A stretch of 57,391 bases of DNA from Clostridiales bacterium (GCA_022787165.1 JALFVL010000012.1:1-57391); one strand, 5' to 3'. Shown: positions 7,835 to 16,670, counted from the first letter of the stretch. The notes: generated from the letters alone by a model not told the origin. Made by a program: numbers and translations.

Positions 7835-8365
7835 GTGAAACAGTTGGAAGCGGGCCAGCAGGCAGCGAATTACAACGAGCAGTTTGAACGGCTTTATGAG
7901 CAGTACGCCGATGACGTGCTGCGCATGGCGTATTTTTATCTGGCTGACCGCCATAAGGCCGAGGACGTCTGCCAGGACGTGTTTGTCAAGCTCTACACGC
8001 ATGGCGCGACGATCGAGCCGGGCAAGGAGAAGGCCTGGCTGCTGCGCGTGACGGTCAACTGCTGCCGCGATCTCTGGCGCGGCGCGTGGCTCAAGCGCGT
8101 CATTCTGGGCGCACCGACGCTGGAGATCATCCCAGCGCAGGACGATACCATCGAGCAGCGGGAAGAGAAGGCGGAGCTGATGCGCGCCGTGCAGAAGCTG
8201 CCGCCCGCGTTCCGCGAGACGGTGCTGCTGCATTACTATCAGGGGCTGGGCATTGCGGAAATCGCGCAGCTGCTCAAGCTGCCGGAGGGAACGATTTCCA
8301 GCCGCCTTTCCAGGGCGAGGAAGAAGCTTGAGGTTCTGTTGAAGGAGGAAGCTACCGGTGAATGA
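7835..8365 (+). CDS. ECF-type sigma-70 family sigma factor
   Basis: 176 residues with region 2 (ADDVLRMAYFYLADRHKAED, VCQDVFVKLY) and region 4 (LPPAFRETVLLHYYQGLGIAEIAQLL, then EGTISSRLSRARKKL). The length and absence of regions 1 and 3 are those of ECF sigma factors. It starts at GTG 7835; AGAGG lies just upstream. It overlaps the next gene, its likely membrane regulator, by 8 bases, the usual sigma/anti-sigma layout. The stimulus and regulon are not visible. Confidence 0.9.
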   Translation: MKQLEAGQQAANYNEQFERLYEQYADDVLRMAYFYLADRHKAEDVCQDVFVKLYTHGATIEPGKEKAWLLRVTVNCCRDLWRGAWLKRVILGAPTLEIIPAQDDTIEQREEKAELMRAVQKLPPAFRETVLLHYYQGLGIAEIAQLLKLPEGTISSRLSRARKKLEVLLKEEATGE

Positions 8366-9311
8366 GATGAAGACGCTTGATCGTCTGGGGCCGGTCGCGG
8401 ATGAAATGCTCGCCGGTCTGCATGCGGGCGAGGAAATGAAGCGCCGCATCCGCCTGGCCGCCGCGCAGGAGCGCTCGGGGCGGCGCGCCGCGCCCCGGGC
8501 GCTGATGCCGGCTGTCTGCTGCGCCGCGCTGGCGCTCGTGTGCGTCGGCGTCGCCGGATCGCGCCGGGTGACGCCGGATATGCCGCTTGCGGCGGCGAAG
8601 CCGGACACCGTGCAGATTGAGGCCATCGCGGCGGGCGCGGGAGACGTGCTGCCGGGCGTGAGCGTGGCGGATCTGGGCGAGGGGGCGAGCGTTCGCGCGG
8701 CCGCGTCCAGGCAGGATTCGCTCTTTGCGACGGCGGAGGGGGATATTCCGATGGTCTCCGTCGGCGGGGCGGTGTACAGGCTGCTCACCACGCCGCAGGA
8801 CATGGGCAGCTCTCTGCGCGGCGAGCAGCTGGGCACCGTTGCGGCGTTCACGCAGGAGCCGTCTCTTGCCTCCGATCAGGAGCTTCAGGCGGGCATCTCC
8901 AACGTCGCTCCCGAGGGAAGCGCGGTTTATGCCGTGACGGGCCTGAGCAGCAGCACAGCCGTTGCCTGCGAGGTGGACGGCAGGCTGCGTCTCTTCCAGC
9001 GCGTGAGCCATGCGGGCAGGGGACCGGGCGGCCTGTCGCTGGAGGACACGTTCTCCGTGCGCGGGCAGGTCAGGACACTGACGCTCTCCGGCGTGGGCGA
9101 GCTGAGCGGGGAAGCGGCCAACGAGGCCGTCGCCGTGCTGCTCGACCATGCGACGCAGACGGCGGCGGATCAGACTGCCGGCCGGCAGACGCTGACGGCG
9201 ACGCTTGACAGCGGGCTGAAGCTCCAGCTCGGCGTCTCCGGAGATACGCTCTGCGGCTGCGGCGGATGGAGCTGCCCCGAGTTCTTTGAGGCGTTTGAGG
9301 CGGCGCTTTGA
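8358..9311 (+). CDS. Putative membrane anti-sigma partner
   Basis: 317 residues starting at GTG 8358, nine bases after GGAGG and inside the end of the sigma gene, so translation is coupled. An N-terminal cytoplasmic part of ~48 residues precedes one membrane helix (ALMPAVCCAALALVCVGVAG) and a ~245-residue extracytoplasmic domain rich in Ala/Gly with beta-like stretches and a late CGCGGWSCPEFFE motif. I see no HxxxCxxC zinc anti-sigma signature, so the anti-sigma role rests on position and topology only. Confidence 0.6.
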   Translation: MNEMKTLDRLGPVADEMLAGLHAGEEMKRRIRLAAAQERSGRRAAPRALMPAVCCAALALVCVGVAGSRRVTPDMPLAAAKPDTVQIEAIAAGAGDVLPGVSVADLGEGASVRAAASRQDSLFATAEGDIPMVSVGGAVYRLLTTPQDMGSSLRGEQLGTVAAFTQEPSLASDQELQAGISNVAPEGSAVYAVTGLSSSTAVACEVDGRLRLFQRVSHAGRGPGGLSLEDTFSVRGQVRTLTLSGVGELSGEAANEAVAVLLDHATQTAADQTAGRQTLTATLDSGLKLQLGVSGDTLCGCGGWSCPEFFEAFEAAL

Positions 9312-9372
9312 ACCGGCGCGAAGCGAAGACGGGTTCAGATTCGCTGCGCCATTTTCAGATAAAGCGGGCCAT
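9312..9372 (+). repeat. Possible internally deleted copy of the post-stop element
   Basis: AACCGGCGCGAAGCGAAGA follows the stop codon at once and is joined to CGGGTTCAGATTCG. These match the beginning and the end of the copy at 55497, without the hairpins between. Orientation is the same as the other copies. Short, hence tentative. Confidence 0.4.
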
Positions 9373-9386
9373 AAGCCGAAGTAAAG

Positions 9387-9426
9387 AAGGGAGTCCGGGG
9401 AATTTCGTATCCCCAGACTCCCTTTT
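9387..9426. terminator. Bidirectional terminator
   Basis: AAGGGAGTC...GGGGA / TCCCC...GACTCCCTT stem with a T-run on the plus side and a matching A-run on the other. It separates the sigma operon from the convergent (p)ppGpp synthetase gene. Confidence 0.85.
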
Positions 9427-9453
9427 TGTGCGTTGAAGGGCCATCGCGTCTGA

Positions 9454-10011
9454 TCATTTTTCAAGGGAAAGCGGCTTGTAGACCATGTCGTGCTCGATGT
9501 TCGCCCAGATATCCATCGCAGCCGTGCGCAGCTGCACCTCAACGGGCACCATCATCGCGACGCCCTGTATGCTGACGGGCAGGCTGAGCAGAAGATGCAG
9601 GCTCTGGTAGCCGCTGCGCTTGGGCTCGGCGATATAGTCCTTTTCGCTCAGAAGCTGGACGATGGGCGAGGCGCTGAGGATGCCCGCGAAGCGATAGACC
9701 TCCTTCTCGTCCGCCAGAACGACGCGCAGCCCGGCGATGTCGTGCAGCGCGGCCCGCGCGGCGCTCTCACTGACAGGCAGGCCCTTCTTAAGGAGCTTGC
9801 CGCGGATGGAGGCGGGGGATTTGAGCCGGTAGGTGATCGCGCGGATGTCCTCGCCGGTTTCGCGGATGAGGCGGCCGCGGGCCGCGCAGATCAGAAAGAG
9901 CGCCGTCTCGACGGCGGCTTCATAGGGCCTGTAGAAATCGCGGGAGAAAACCGTATCCGCCGCGTTCCGCTTCGGCGTCCTTGTCTTTTGTGCGGGAAGG
10001 GTGCTCTGCAA
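9454..10011 (-). CDS. Small RelA/SpoT-domain (p)ppGpp synthetase
   Basis: 185 residues, synthetase domain only: RLKSPASIRGKLLKKG (substrate-binding Arg/Lys), HDIAGLRVV, DYIAEPKRSGYQSLH and the catalytic EVQLRT. No HD hydrolase, TGS or ACT domain, so it is a small alarmone synthetase of the RelP/RelQ type that makes (p)ppGpp from GTP/GDP and ATP. It is ~25 residues shorter than usual and ends soon after HDMVYK, so the C-terminal tetramerising helices may be missing. The start is TTG at 10011-10009: GAGGTGA lies six bases upstream and an in-frame stop excludes any earlier start. Confidence 0.85.
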   Translation of the reverse strand: MQSTLPAQKTRTPKRNAADTVFSRDFYRPYEAAVETALFLICAARGRLIRETGEDIRAITYRLKSPASIRGKLLKKGLPVSESAARAALHDIAGLRVVLADEKEVYRFAGILSASPIVQLLSEKDYIAEPKRSGYQSLHLLLSLPVSIQGVAMMVPVEVQLRTAAMDIWANIEHDMVYKPLSLEK

Positions 10012-10186
10012 ATCGGTTCACCTCAAATTCGTCAGAATGGATTTCTGTCTGCATGATAGCAGAACGCTTTGACAAAGATGCGTCCAGAGTCGGAAACAAA
10101 TGTGAGAAAAGCATTTCGCTTCCTCATCGTATGCGCGCCGGCATGCGGATATGAGCGCAAAAGCGAAGAATCCCGCGAGGTTTTGC

Positions 10187-10215
10187 TGTACAGGAGACGG
10201 GAAATTCAGTATAAT
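10187..10215 (+). promoter_or_regulatory. Promoter of the three-gene glycosyltransferase-like operon
   Basis: TGTACA (10187-10192), 17 bp, TATAAT (10210-10215); GGAAAGGAAA before the ATG at 10248. Confidence 0.65.
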
Positions 10216-10247
10216 ATAAAGAAGACCTCAACAGGAAAGGAAACGCT

Positions 10248-11660
10248 ATGAACAGGAATTTTTTAAGTGACGCGCTGCGCACGGCGCTGGGCAAGCGATG
10301 CCCTGCCTGGGCGCGCGCGCTGCTGGCCGTCGCGGCGGCGCTCGTCTTTTCGGTCTTTGCGTTCAACGCGCGCTACGCGATGATGGATGAATACGCCGAC
10401 TTTCGCTATGCGCAGATCCATACCGTCACGGTCGTGACGTTCACGGCGATCTTCGCCGTCTCCGTCGCCGTGCAGATGAGGGCCGCGCGGCGGCTGCCGC
10501 TGTCCATGCTGCTGCTGCTGTGCGGGATCACGGGCGCCGTGCTGCTGGCGAAGATCTCGCTGCTGGATTACGTCAGCGACGATTACGACATCTTCCTGAG
10601 CAACTGGATTTACAGCTATACGAGCATGGGGCTGCGCCAGGGGCTGGGCACATACATCCAGAGCGACTACACGCCGCCCTATCTGTATCTGCTGCTGCTG
10701 ATCTCGCGCCTGCCCGACTATCCCTGGCTCTACCTGATCAAGGCGGCGTCGATCCTGTGCGAGATCCTGCTGGGTTACGCAGTCATGCGCCTGGCCGCGC
10801 TGCGTCTGCGGGGCGATGCGGCGCCGCTGCTGCTGTTCCACGTCGCGCAGATTCTGCCGACGGTCGTCTTTAACGGCGCCTACTGGGGCCAGTGCGATGT
10901 GTTCTATACGTCGCTTTGCCTGCTGGGGCTCTGGCTCGCGCTCAGGGAACACCCGGTGCGCAGCATGCTGTGCTTCGGCGTGGCGCTCTCCTTCAAGCTG
11001 CAGGCGGTGTTCTTCTTCCCGGCGCTGCTGCCGCTGTGGCTGCGCAGGAAGGTCAAGCTGCGCCATCTGCTGATGATTCCCGTGGGCTATATGGCGATGA
11101 TGCTCCCCGCGCTGTGGGGCGGCAAGTCGCTGCATCATGTGCTGACCGTCTACCTGCAGCAGGCGGGCGCGTACAGCTTCATGACGCTCAACGCGCCGAA
11201 TCTCTACCAGATGCTGCCCAGCGCGATTGACAAGGACGTGCTCTTTTCGATGTTCGGAAGCATGGCGATGTGCCTGGCGTTTGCCGCGCTGGCCGCTGCC
11301 TGCCTGGCCGTGTGTTTGAGGCGGGAGACGCTCTCGCAGGAGAGCACGGTGCTCTTTACGCTGCTGGTGCTCTCGCTTGTGCCCTATTGCCTGCCCAAGA
11401 TGCACGAGCGCTACACGTTTGGCGCGGATGTGCTCTCGCTGGTGGCGGCGGCCTATAACCCAAGACGGGTTATCCTGCCGCTGCTCTTCGGGCTGGCGTC
11501 CTACATCAGCTACACGGCGGGCCTGCCGGGCGATGTCGTGACGGACATGCGCCTTGCGACGCTGGCGCAGACGGCCGGCATCGTGCTGACGGCGGCCGCG
11601 CTGTGGCGCTCGCTCAATGCGCCGCGGGAGGCGCGCTGCGCGACGGAGGTGAAGGCATGA
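10248..11660 (+). CDS. Multi-membrane GT-C-like protein, paralogue 1
   Basis: 470 residues, about 11-12 predicted membrane helices. A first periplasmic loop after helix 3 carries YVSDDYDIFLSNWI, an acidic motif in the place where GT-C glycosyltransferases (PMT, GT39/GT83/GT87) have catalytic Asp residues. Other landmarks are FNGAYWGQCDVFY, FKLQAVFFFPALLPLW and LPKMHERYTF. These enzymes use polyprenyl-phosphate sugars to glycosylate proteins or glycans outside the membrane. First of three tandem paralogues, whose start/stop codons overlap. Substrate unknown. Confidence 0.7.
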   Translation: MNRNFLSDALRTALGKRCPAWARALLAVAAALVFSVFAFNARYAMMDEYADFRYAQIHTVTVVTFTAIFAVSVAVQMRAARRLPLSMLLLLCGITGAVLLAKISLLDYVSDDYDIFLSNWIYSYTSMGLRQGLGTYIQSDYTPPYLYLLLLISRLPDYPWLYLIKAASILCEILLGYAVMRLAALRLRGDAAPLLLFHVAQILPTVVFNGAYWGQCDVFYTSLCLLGLWLALREHPVRSMLCFGVALSFKLQAVFFFPALLPLWLRRKVKLRHLLMIPVGYMAMMLPALWGGKSLHHVLTVYLQQAGAYSFMTLNAPNLYQMLPSAIDKDVLFSMFGSMAMCLAFAALAAACLAVCLRRETLSQESTVLFTLLVLSLVPYCLPKMHERYTFGADVLSLVAAAYNPRRVILPLLFGLASYISYTAGLPGDVVTDMRLATLAQTAGIVLTAAALWRSLNAPREARCATEVKA

Positions 11661-13048
11661 TGAACAGGGAAAAGCTGAAGGGATTTGATCCGCTCCGCCT
11701 CGTCATGTCGGCGGAGCTGAGCGGCATGCAGGCTGCCGGGCTCTGTGCGCTGCTGTGCGCCGCGTTCTTTGCGGCGGCGCTGCATTTCTGCGCGGCGATG
11801 GAGGGCGCGGCCGTCATCGCGGCGTCCAGCACGCTCTGCCTGGCGATGCTGATGCTGGGCGCCTGCGGCGCGATCCGCCGCTGCGACCGCTCGGTGCTCG
11901 TGCTGCTGTGCGCGGCGCTGGTCGCGATGCTGGCCATTGGCGCGCATCTGGCGCTGCTGCCCGTCAAGCCGGGCCGCTACACGAAGGTGCTCGAGACGCT
12001 GCTTGAGGAGATGTGGAACTACGAGCTGCCCACGGCGATGGCCTGGGAGGACGACGGCTGGTCGGGCGGCTACCTGATCATCTGCGCGCTGCTCTCCCGG
12101 CTGGAGGGCTTCTCCGCGCTCTACGCGGTCAAGCTGATCGATCTCGTCTTTCTGAGCGCGGCGGCCTGCGCGGCGCTCAGGCTGGCGCGGCAGGCGGGGG
12201 CGAGCCCCGCTCGCGCACTGGGCGCGATGGCGCTGTGCATGCTCGCGCCGACGATGCTCTTCAACGCGGGCTGCTGGGCGCAGTGTGACGCGATCTTCGC
12301 GGCGATGACGCTCTGGGGGCTGGCGCTGACGCTCGATGACCATCCCCTGGCGGGCTGCCTGCTGCTGGGCGCGGCGCTGGCGACGAAGCTGCAAAGCGCG
12401 TTTGTCTTCCCGATCCTGCTCGTGCTGTTCATGGAGCGGCGCGTGTCGCTGCGCCATCTGCTGGCGATTCTGCTGGCGTTTGTCGCGCTGCAGGCGGCGA
12501 TTCTTGTGGACGGCCTCGGCCTTGCCTCGCTCTTCGGGCGCTATGCGCAGCAGCTGGATATCGCCTCGGAATCTATCGGCCTGACGGACAACGCGCCGGG
12601 CGTCTTCGGCCTGATGCGGATTGCCTCCGTGCGCGAGTTCAGCGGCATGGGCCTGTATCTGGGCATCGCGTCGGCGCTGCTCGTTGTCGCGGCAATGCTG
12701 CGTGCGCGCGCTCCGCTTTCCAAGCGGACGCTGCTGCTGGGCGCGTGGCTGCTGGCGGCGGGGCTTCCGCTGATCCTGCCGCAGATGAACGTCCGCTGCC
12801 TGTATCTGGCCTGCCTGCTGGGCTTCGCGCTGGCGCGCGGCGCACGTCAGCTCGCGGTGGCGGCGGCGCTGGAGGGCATCTCCCTGTGCGGCTATATGAC
12901 CGCGATCTTCGGGTATGAATCCCTGCCGCTCTTCGCGCTGAGCCTGCTGGCCATCGCGGCGGCGGTGGTCATCGCGCTGGAGCTGCTCGCGGCGCTCAAG
13001 GCCCCGCAGGCCGAGGACGCTGAAGCCGGCGCCGGGGTGCGCGCATGA
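11657..13048 (+). CDS. Multi-membrane GT-C-like protein, paralogue 2
   Basis: 463 residues from ATG 11657 behind GGAGGTGAAGGC; the ATG overlaps the stop of paralogue 1. Same architecture: FNAGCWAQCDAIFAAMTLWG and TKLQSAFVFPILL align with the other two. The acidic first-loop motif is altered: where the paralogues have DYDI(F/Y)L this one has AMAWEDDGWSGGYLI, and LPKMHERY is replaced by LPQMNVRCLY. It is therefore the divergent member and may have another acceptor or a structural role. Confidence 0.65.
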   Translation: MMNREKLKGFDPLRLVMSAELSGMQAAGLCALLCAAFFAAALHFCAAMEGAAVIAASSTLCLAMLMLGACGAIRRCDRSVLVLLCAALVAMLAIGAHLALLPVKPGRYTKVLETLLEEMWNYELPTAMAWEDDGWSGGYLIICALLSRLEGFSALYAVKLIDLVFLSAAACAALRLARQAGASPARALGAMALCMLAPTMLFNAGCWAQCDAIFAAMTLWGLALTLDDHPLAGCLLLGAALATKLQSAFVFPILLVLFMERRVSLRHLLAILLAFVALQAAILVDGLGLASLFGRYAQQLDIASESIGLTDNAPGVFGLMRIASVREFSGMGLYLGIASALLVVAAMLRARAPLSKRTLLLGAWLLAAGLPLILPQMNVRCLYLACLLGFALARGARQLAVAAALEGISLCGYMTAIFGYESLPLFALSLLAIAAAVVIALELLAALKAPQAEDAEAGAGVRA

Positions 13049-14403
13049 AGGCGCAGCTGGATGCGCTGGACGCGCGGCTGAGGCAGGCTCTGACCGCGAC
13101 CGCCCCCGGGATGGCGCGCGCCGGGCTTGCGGTGCTGACGGCGCTGGCGTTCTTCCTGCTGATGATGACGCGCCCGCTTGCGCAGCTGGCAGGGGCCTCT
13201 GCGGCGGCGCGCGCCGCAGGCGTCCTCGTGTTGACGCTGCCGCTTGCGCTGATGCTTGCGCTGGCGATGCGCGTGGAGCGCGAAAACGAGGGCAGCCTGC
13301 TCTCCGCGCTGCTGCTGTGCGCGCTCTGCGCGGCGGCGATGCTCGCGCGGGTCAGCTTCATCGATCGCTCGTCGGGGGACTATGACATTTATCTGGCCTC
13401 GTGGCTGGACAAATTGGCGGCGGGCTCGTTTGCCCAGGGCATGCGCGCCGACGTCGGCGAATACAACGTGCTCTACCAGTATATTCTCTTCCTCATCACG
13501 CGAATGCCGGCGCCTGCGCTCTACGCGGTCAAGGCCGTCTCCTTTGCCGGGGACGCGCTGCTGGCTCTCGGCGCCGCGCGCCTGGCCGGGCGGGAAGGAA
13601 GGGCAAATGCCGCCGCGTTTGGCGCGGTGCTGCTTCTGCCGACGGTCGTCCTGAACGGCGGCATGTTCGCCCAGTGCGACAGTCTGTATGCGGCCTGCGC
13701 CGTCTGGGGGCTCGCGCTGGCGCTTGAGGGAAAGCCGGCGCGCTCGGCGGTCTGCTTCGCGCTTTCGCTGGCCTTCAAGCTGCAGGCGGTGTTCCTACTG
13801 CCGATTGTCGCTGTGCTCTGGGCGGATAAAAAGCTGCGCCTGAGCGACGCGCTGGTCTTCCTGGGCACGCTGCTGGCCGTCATGCTCCCGGCGCTGCTGG
13901 GCGGGAAGAGCCTCGCGCGGATCGTCGGCATTTACGCCGGGCAGACGGGGCTGTATACCGGGCTGACCTACAACGCGCCGAGCCTCTTCGGGCTCCTGGA
14001 GACGGAGGGGCTGGATGTCTACGCCTACGGCAGCTTCGGCATGGGGCTGGCGTTTGGCGCGGCGGCGCTGCTGACGGCGGCCGGGATCCGCCGCGCGGGG
14101 AGGCTCAGCGACGACGGCTACGCGCATCTGGCGGTGCTGATGACCCTTGTGATCGTGTTCCTGCTGCCCAGAATGCATGAGCGCTACTTCTATCTCGCGC
14201 TCGTGCTCAGCGTCGTGCTGGCCTGCCGCCTGCCGGCGCTGCTGCCCACCGCCGTGCTGACGGAGCTCGCCTCGCTGTCGGCCTGCTGGGCGCTGCATAT
14301 CCCGCTGTATGCTGCGTCCATCATGATGATGACTGCGGGCATGCTGGTGGGAATCTCCTTCATGCTGGCGGGAAAAGGGGTTTCAAAGACGCGCAAACCG
14401 TGA
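13045..14403 (+). CDS. Multi-membrane GT-C-like protein, paralogue 3
   Basis: 452 residues; ATG 13045 overlaps the stop of paralogue 2 (ATGA). First-loop motif SSGDYDIYLASWLDKL matches paralogue 1, as do LNGGMFAQCDSLY, FKLQAVFLLPIVAVLW and LPRMHERYFYLAL. About 11 membrane helices. The strict conservation of the acidic loop, the Gln-Cys-Asp turn and the Met-His-Glu-Arg-Tyr motif between paralogues 1 and 3 points to active-site residues. Probably a polyprenyl-phosphate-dependent glycosyltransferase; donor and acceptor unknown. Confidence 0.7.
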   Translation: MKAQLDALDARLRQALTATAPGMARAGLAVLTALAFFLLMMTRPLAQLAGASAAARAAGVLVLTLPLALMLALAMRVERENEGSLLSALLLCALCAAAMLARVSFIDRSSGDYDIYLASWLDKLAAGSFAQGMRADVGEYNVLYQYILFLITRMPAPALYAVKAVSFAGDALLALGAARLAGREGRANAAAFGAVLLLPTVVLNGGMFAQCDSLYAACAVWGLALALEGKPARSAVCFALSLAFKLQAVFLLPIVAVLWADKKLRLSDALVFLGTLLAVMLPALLGGKSLARIVGIYAGQTGLYTGLTYNAPSLFGLLETEGLDVYAYGSFGMGLAFGAAALLTAAGIRRAGRLSDDGYAHLAVLMTLVIVFLLPRMHERYFYLALVLSVVLACRLPALLPTAVLTELASLSACWALHIPLYAASIMMMTAGMLVGISFMLAGKGVSKTRKP

Positions 14404-14409
14404 TATAAT
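14381..14409 (+). promoter_or_regulatory. Possible promoter of the YheO-like regulator
   Basis: TATAAT at 14404-14409 directly after the upstream stop codon; the -35 box TTTCAA with 17-bp spacing is poor. Confidence 0.35.
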
Positions 14410-14528
14410 TATAGCGGAAATCGGGAACCGGCATCGCCGCGTGCGGTAACTGGCGCGGCCGGAGGAAGGATTGACACGTTCCACCCGCACGCCTGCGGCG
14501 GGTGAGAATCGCCGGACGGAGGATACCG

Positions 14529-15182
14529 ATGAACAGAGAAGACATGCTCACGTTTCTCAAGAACGAGGCCAAGGGCATCGCGGTGATGTTCGGGCCGAAC
14601 TGCGAAACCCTGGTGCACGACATGACGCGGCCGGGGCATCCGATTCTGGTGATTTACAACGGCTCAGTCACGGGGCGCGAGGTCGGCTCGACTGCGGATA
14701 TCTTCGGCGATATCGGCGACTATGACGAAACCGTTTACCAGAATAAGGACTACACCAACCAGCTGGTGCTCTCCCGCGACGGGCGCACGCTCAAGAGCAC
14801 GACGTTCAACGTCGTGGGCGAGGATTATCACTTCGCGCTGGGCATCAACATGGACATCACCAACATGGTGCGCGCCAACCAGCTGCTGAGTGAGATGACC
14901 GCTACCAGCGGCGATTTGCAGCAGACGCTCATGCAGGATGCCCGCAGCCAGCTCGAGGAGCTGCTGCGCGAATGCATCAGCGCCGTGGGCAAGGAGCCTG
15001 CTGCGATGAAGAAGACGGACAGGATGCGCGTCATCCGGATGCTCTACAAGCGCCGCGCGTTCACCTACCAGAAATCGGTCGCGATCGTGGCCGAGCAGCT
15101 CTGCGTCTCCCGCTACACGGTCTACAAGTACATGCACGAGCTGGAGGAGGCTGAGGCCGCCGGCAGCGTCGTGCAGGACTGA
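14529..15182 (+). CDS. YheO-type PAS/HTH transcriptional regulator
   Basis: 217 residues from ATG 14529 behind GGAGGATACCG. The N-terminal ~115 residues form a YheO-like PAS domain (AVMFGPNCETLVHDM, ILVIYNGSVTGREVGS, LKSTTFNVV, YHFALGINMDIT), and the C-terminal part has an HTH_22 domain (QKSVAIVAEQLCVSRYTVYKYMHELE). Same family as E. coli DauR, a regulator of D-amino acid catabolism; the ligand here is unknown. It lies between the GT-C trio and the convergent sugar transferase. Confidence 0.85.
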   Translation: MNREDMLTFLKNEAKGIAVMFGPNCETLVHDMTRPGHPILVIYNGSVTGREVGSTADIFGDIGDYDETVYQNKDYTNQLVLSRDGRTLKSTTFNVVGEDYHFALGINMDITNMVRANQLLSEMTATSGDLQQTLMQDARSQLEELLRECISAVGKEPAAMKKTDRMRVIRMLYKRRAFTYQKSVAIVAEQLCVSRYTVYKYMHELEEAEAAGSVVQD

Positions 15183-15215
15183 CGCGCTGCGCGAAGCAAA
15201 GCAATATCAAACCAC

Positions 15216-15256
15216 AGCAGCGCCCCCTTCCAGGCGGAAGGAGGCGCTGCTTTTAT
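15216..15256. terminator. Bidirectional terminator
   Basis: AGCAGCGCC...CCTTCC / GGAAGG...GGCGCTGCT long stem, TTTT on the plus side, between the convergent regulator and sugar transferase genes; it touches the stop codon of the latter. Confidence 0.8.
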
Positions 15257-16629
15257 GAGGCTTTATGGAGCGGCGGGAGCGTTTCGTCATTGACGAGCGC
15301 ACGGGGCGTCGCCAGCAGGATGCGCAGGTCAAGCCAGATGGACCAGCCCTCGATGTAGGCGATGTCGCGCCCAAGGCGCGCCCTGACCGAGGTGTCGCCG
15401 CGCAGGCCGCTGACCTGCGCATAGCCTGTGATGCCCGGCTTGACGCGGTGGCGCAGCATGTACAGCGGAATCTCGTCGCGGAATTGCTCGACAAAGCAGG
15501 GAAGCTCCGGACGTGGCCCGACGAGGCTCATGTCGCCCCGCAGAACGTTGAAGAGCTGGGGCAGCTCATCGAGAGAAAGCTTTCGAAGCAGCGCGCCAAA
15601 GCGCGTTCGCCGGCTGTCCGCGCGTGTGCTCCAGGCGCTGGTTTCGCCGTCGTTTCGGCGCATGCTGCGGAACTTGAGCATGGTGAAGGGCTTTTTGTCC
15701 TTGCCCACGCGCACCTGCCTGAAGAGCACCGTGTCGTGCGTGGAAAGCTTCACGCCCGCAGCGATGCCGAGCATCAGCGGCGAGAGCAGCAGGAGCAGCA
15801 GCGAGGCGAGCGCGACATCCATCGCGCGCTTGACGAGCGCGTTGCCGGGGGAATCGAGCGGCACCGTGCGGATATCGACCATCCGCACGCCCTCAAAGAG
15901 CGACGCGGAGAGATGGGCGCTGATGCGGGATTCGTAGCAGGGGATGATCCGCAGCGGCAGGCCGGCAGCCTCGCACAGCGCGATCACCGGATCGATGTGG
16001 ACATACTGCGCGGCGGGAAGGGCGATGACGGCCAGGTCGGGCGAGGCGGAGGCGAGCGCCTGTTCAAGCGCACCATAGTCCCCGAGATAGGGGCAGTCAA
16101 ACGGTTGGGGCGCGGCGGCGACGTGCCCGCAGAGGTGATGGCCGGCCTGCGGATGGGCGGCAGCGGCGGCATAGCGCGCGGCGGCAGGGCCCTCGCCGAT
16201 GAGCAGCACGCTGCGCGGGCGCAGACCCGCGCGGCGGCTTCGCGAGAGGAAAAAGCCGTGCATCGCGCAGATGGCGGCGACGTTGAGCGCAAAGCCGATG
16301 AGCACGGCGATGCGCGAGACATACTGCAATCCGGCGGCGTAGAGCAGCGCCAGCGTGATCAAAAAGCAGAGGCATTCGCACAGGATGGCGCGCGAAATCT
16401 GCGCGCTAAGCCCCGGCTGCTCCGCAGAGGATGCTGAGAAGCAGACGCGGTAGGCGGCATAATGCAGCGCGGCGGAGAACAGCGCGATGGCCTCATAATA
16501 GAGCAGCCCGTAGGCCGGAATGCCGCGCAGCAGGCGGTAGCGGATCGCGTAGGAGGCGAGCATCGCGCAAAAGCTGATGAGCGCGGTGATCAGCGCCTGC
16601 GTTCTGGCGGAAGGCCGCACCGGCATCAC
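15253..16629 (-). CDS. Polyprenyl-phosphate glycosylphosphotransferase (exopolysaccharide initiating enzyme)
   Basis: 458 residues. The N-terminal half has four to five membrane helices and a CoA-binding-like/Rossmann segment (RSVLLIGEGPAAARYA). The C-terminal half is a complete sugar-transferase domain: KRAMDVALASLLLLLLSPLM, FRQVRVGKDKKPFTMLKFRS, RKLSLDELPQLFNVLRGDMS, LVGPRPELP, RHRVKPGITGYAQVSGLRG. It transfers a sugar phosphate from a nucleotide sugar to undecaprenyl phosphate, the first step of a surface glycan. Start is GTG 16629 or, equally, the next codon ATG 16626. No neighbouring glycan polymerase or flippase is seen. Confidence 0.92.
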   Translation of the reverse strand: MMPVRPSARTQALITALISFCAMLASYAIRYRLLRGIPAYGLLYYEAIALFSAALHYAAYRVCFSASSAEQPGLSAQISRAILCECLCFLITLALLYAAGLQYVSRIAVLIGFALNVAAICAMHGFFLSRSRRAGLRPRSVLLIGEGPAAARYAAAAAHPQAGHHLCGHVAAAPQPFDCPYLGDYGALEQALASASPDLAVIALPAAQYVHIDPVIALCEAAGLPLRIIPCYESRISAHLSASLFEGVRMVDIRTVPLDSPGNALVKRAMDVALASLLLLLLSPLMLGIAAGVKLSTHDTVLFRQVRVGKDKKPFTMLKFRSMRRNDGETSAWSTRADSRRTRFGALLRKLSLDELPQLFNVLRGDMSLVGPRPELPCFVEQFRDEIPLYMLRHRVKPGITGYAQVSGLRGDTSVRARLGRDIAYIEGWSIWLDLRILLATPRALVNDETLPPLHKAS

Positions 16630-16670
16630 CCCTTTCCCCCGGCTGCCTGCCCTGGCAGAATCTGGACATG

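Noticed and set aside
14471..14476. TTGACA as the promoter of the YheO-like regulator
   Set aside because: No -10 box at 16-18 bp downstream; GC-rich sequence follows.
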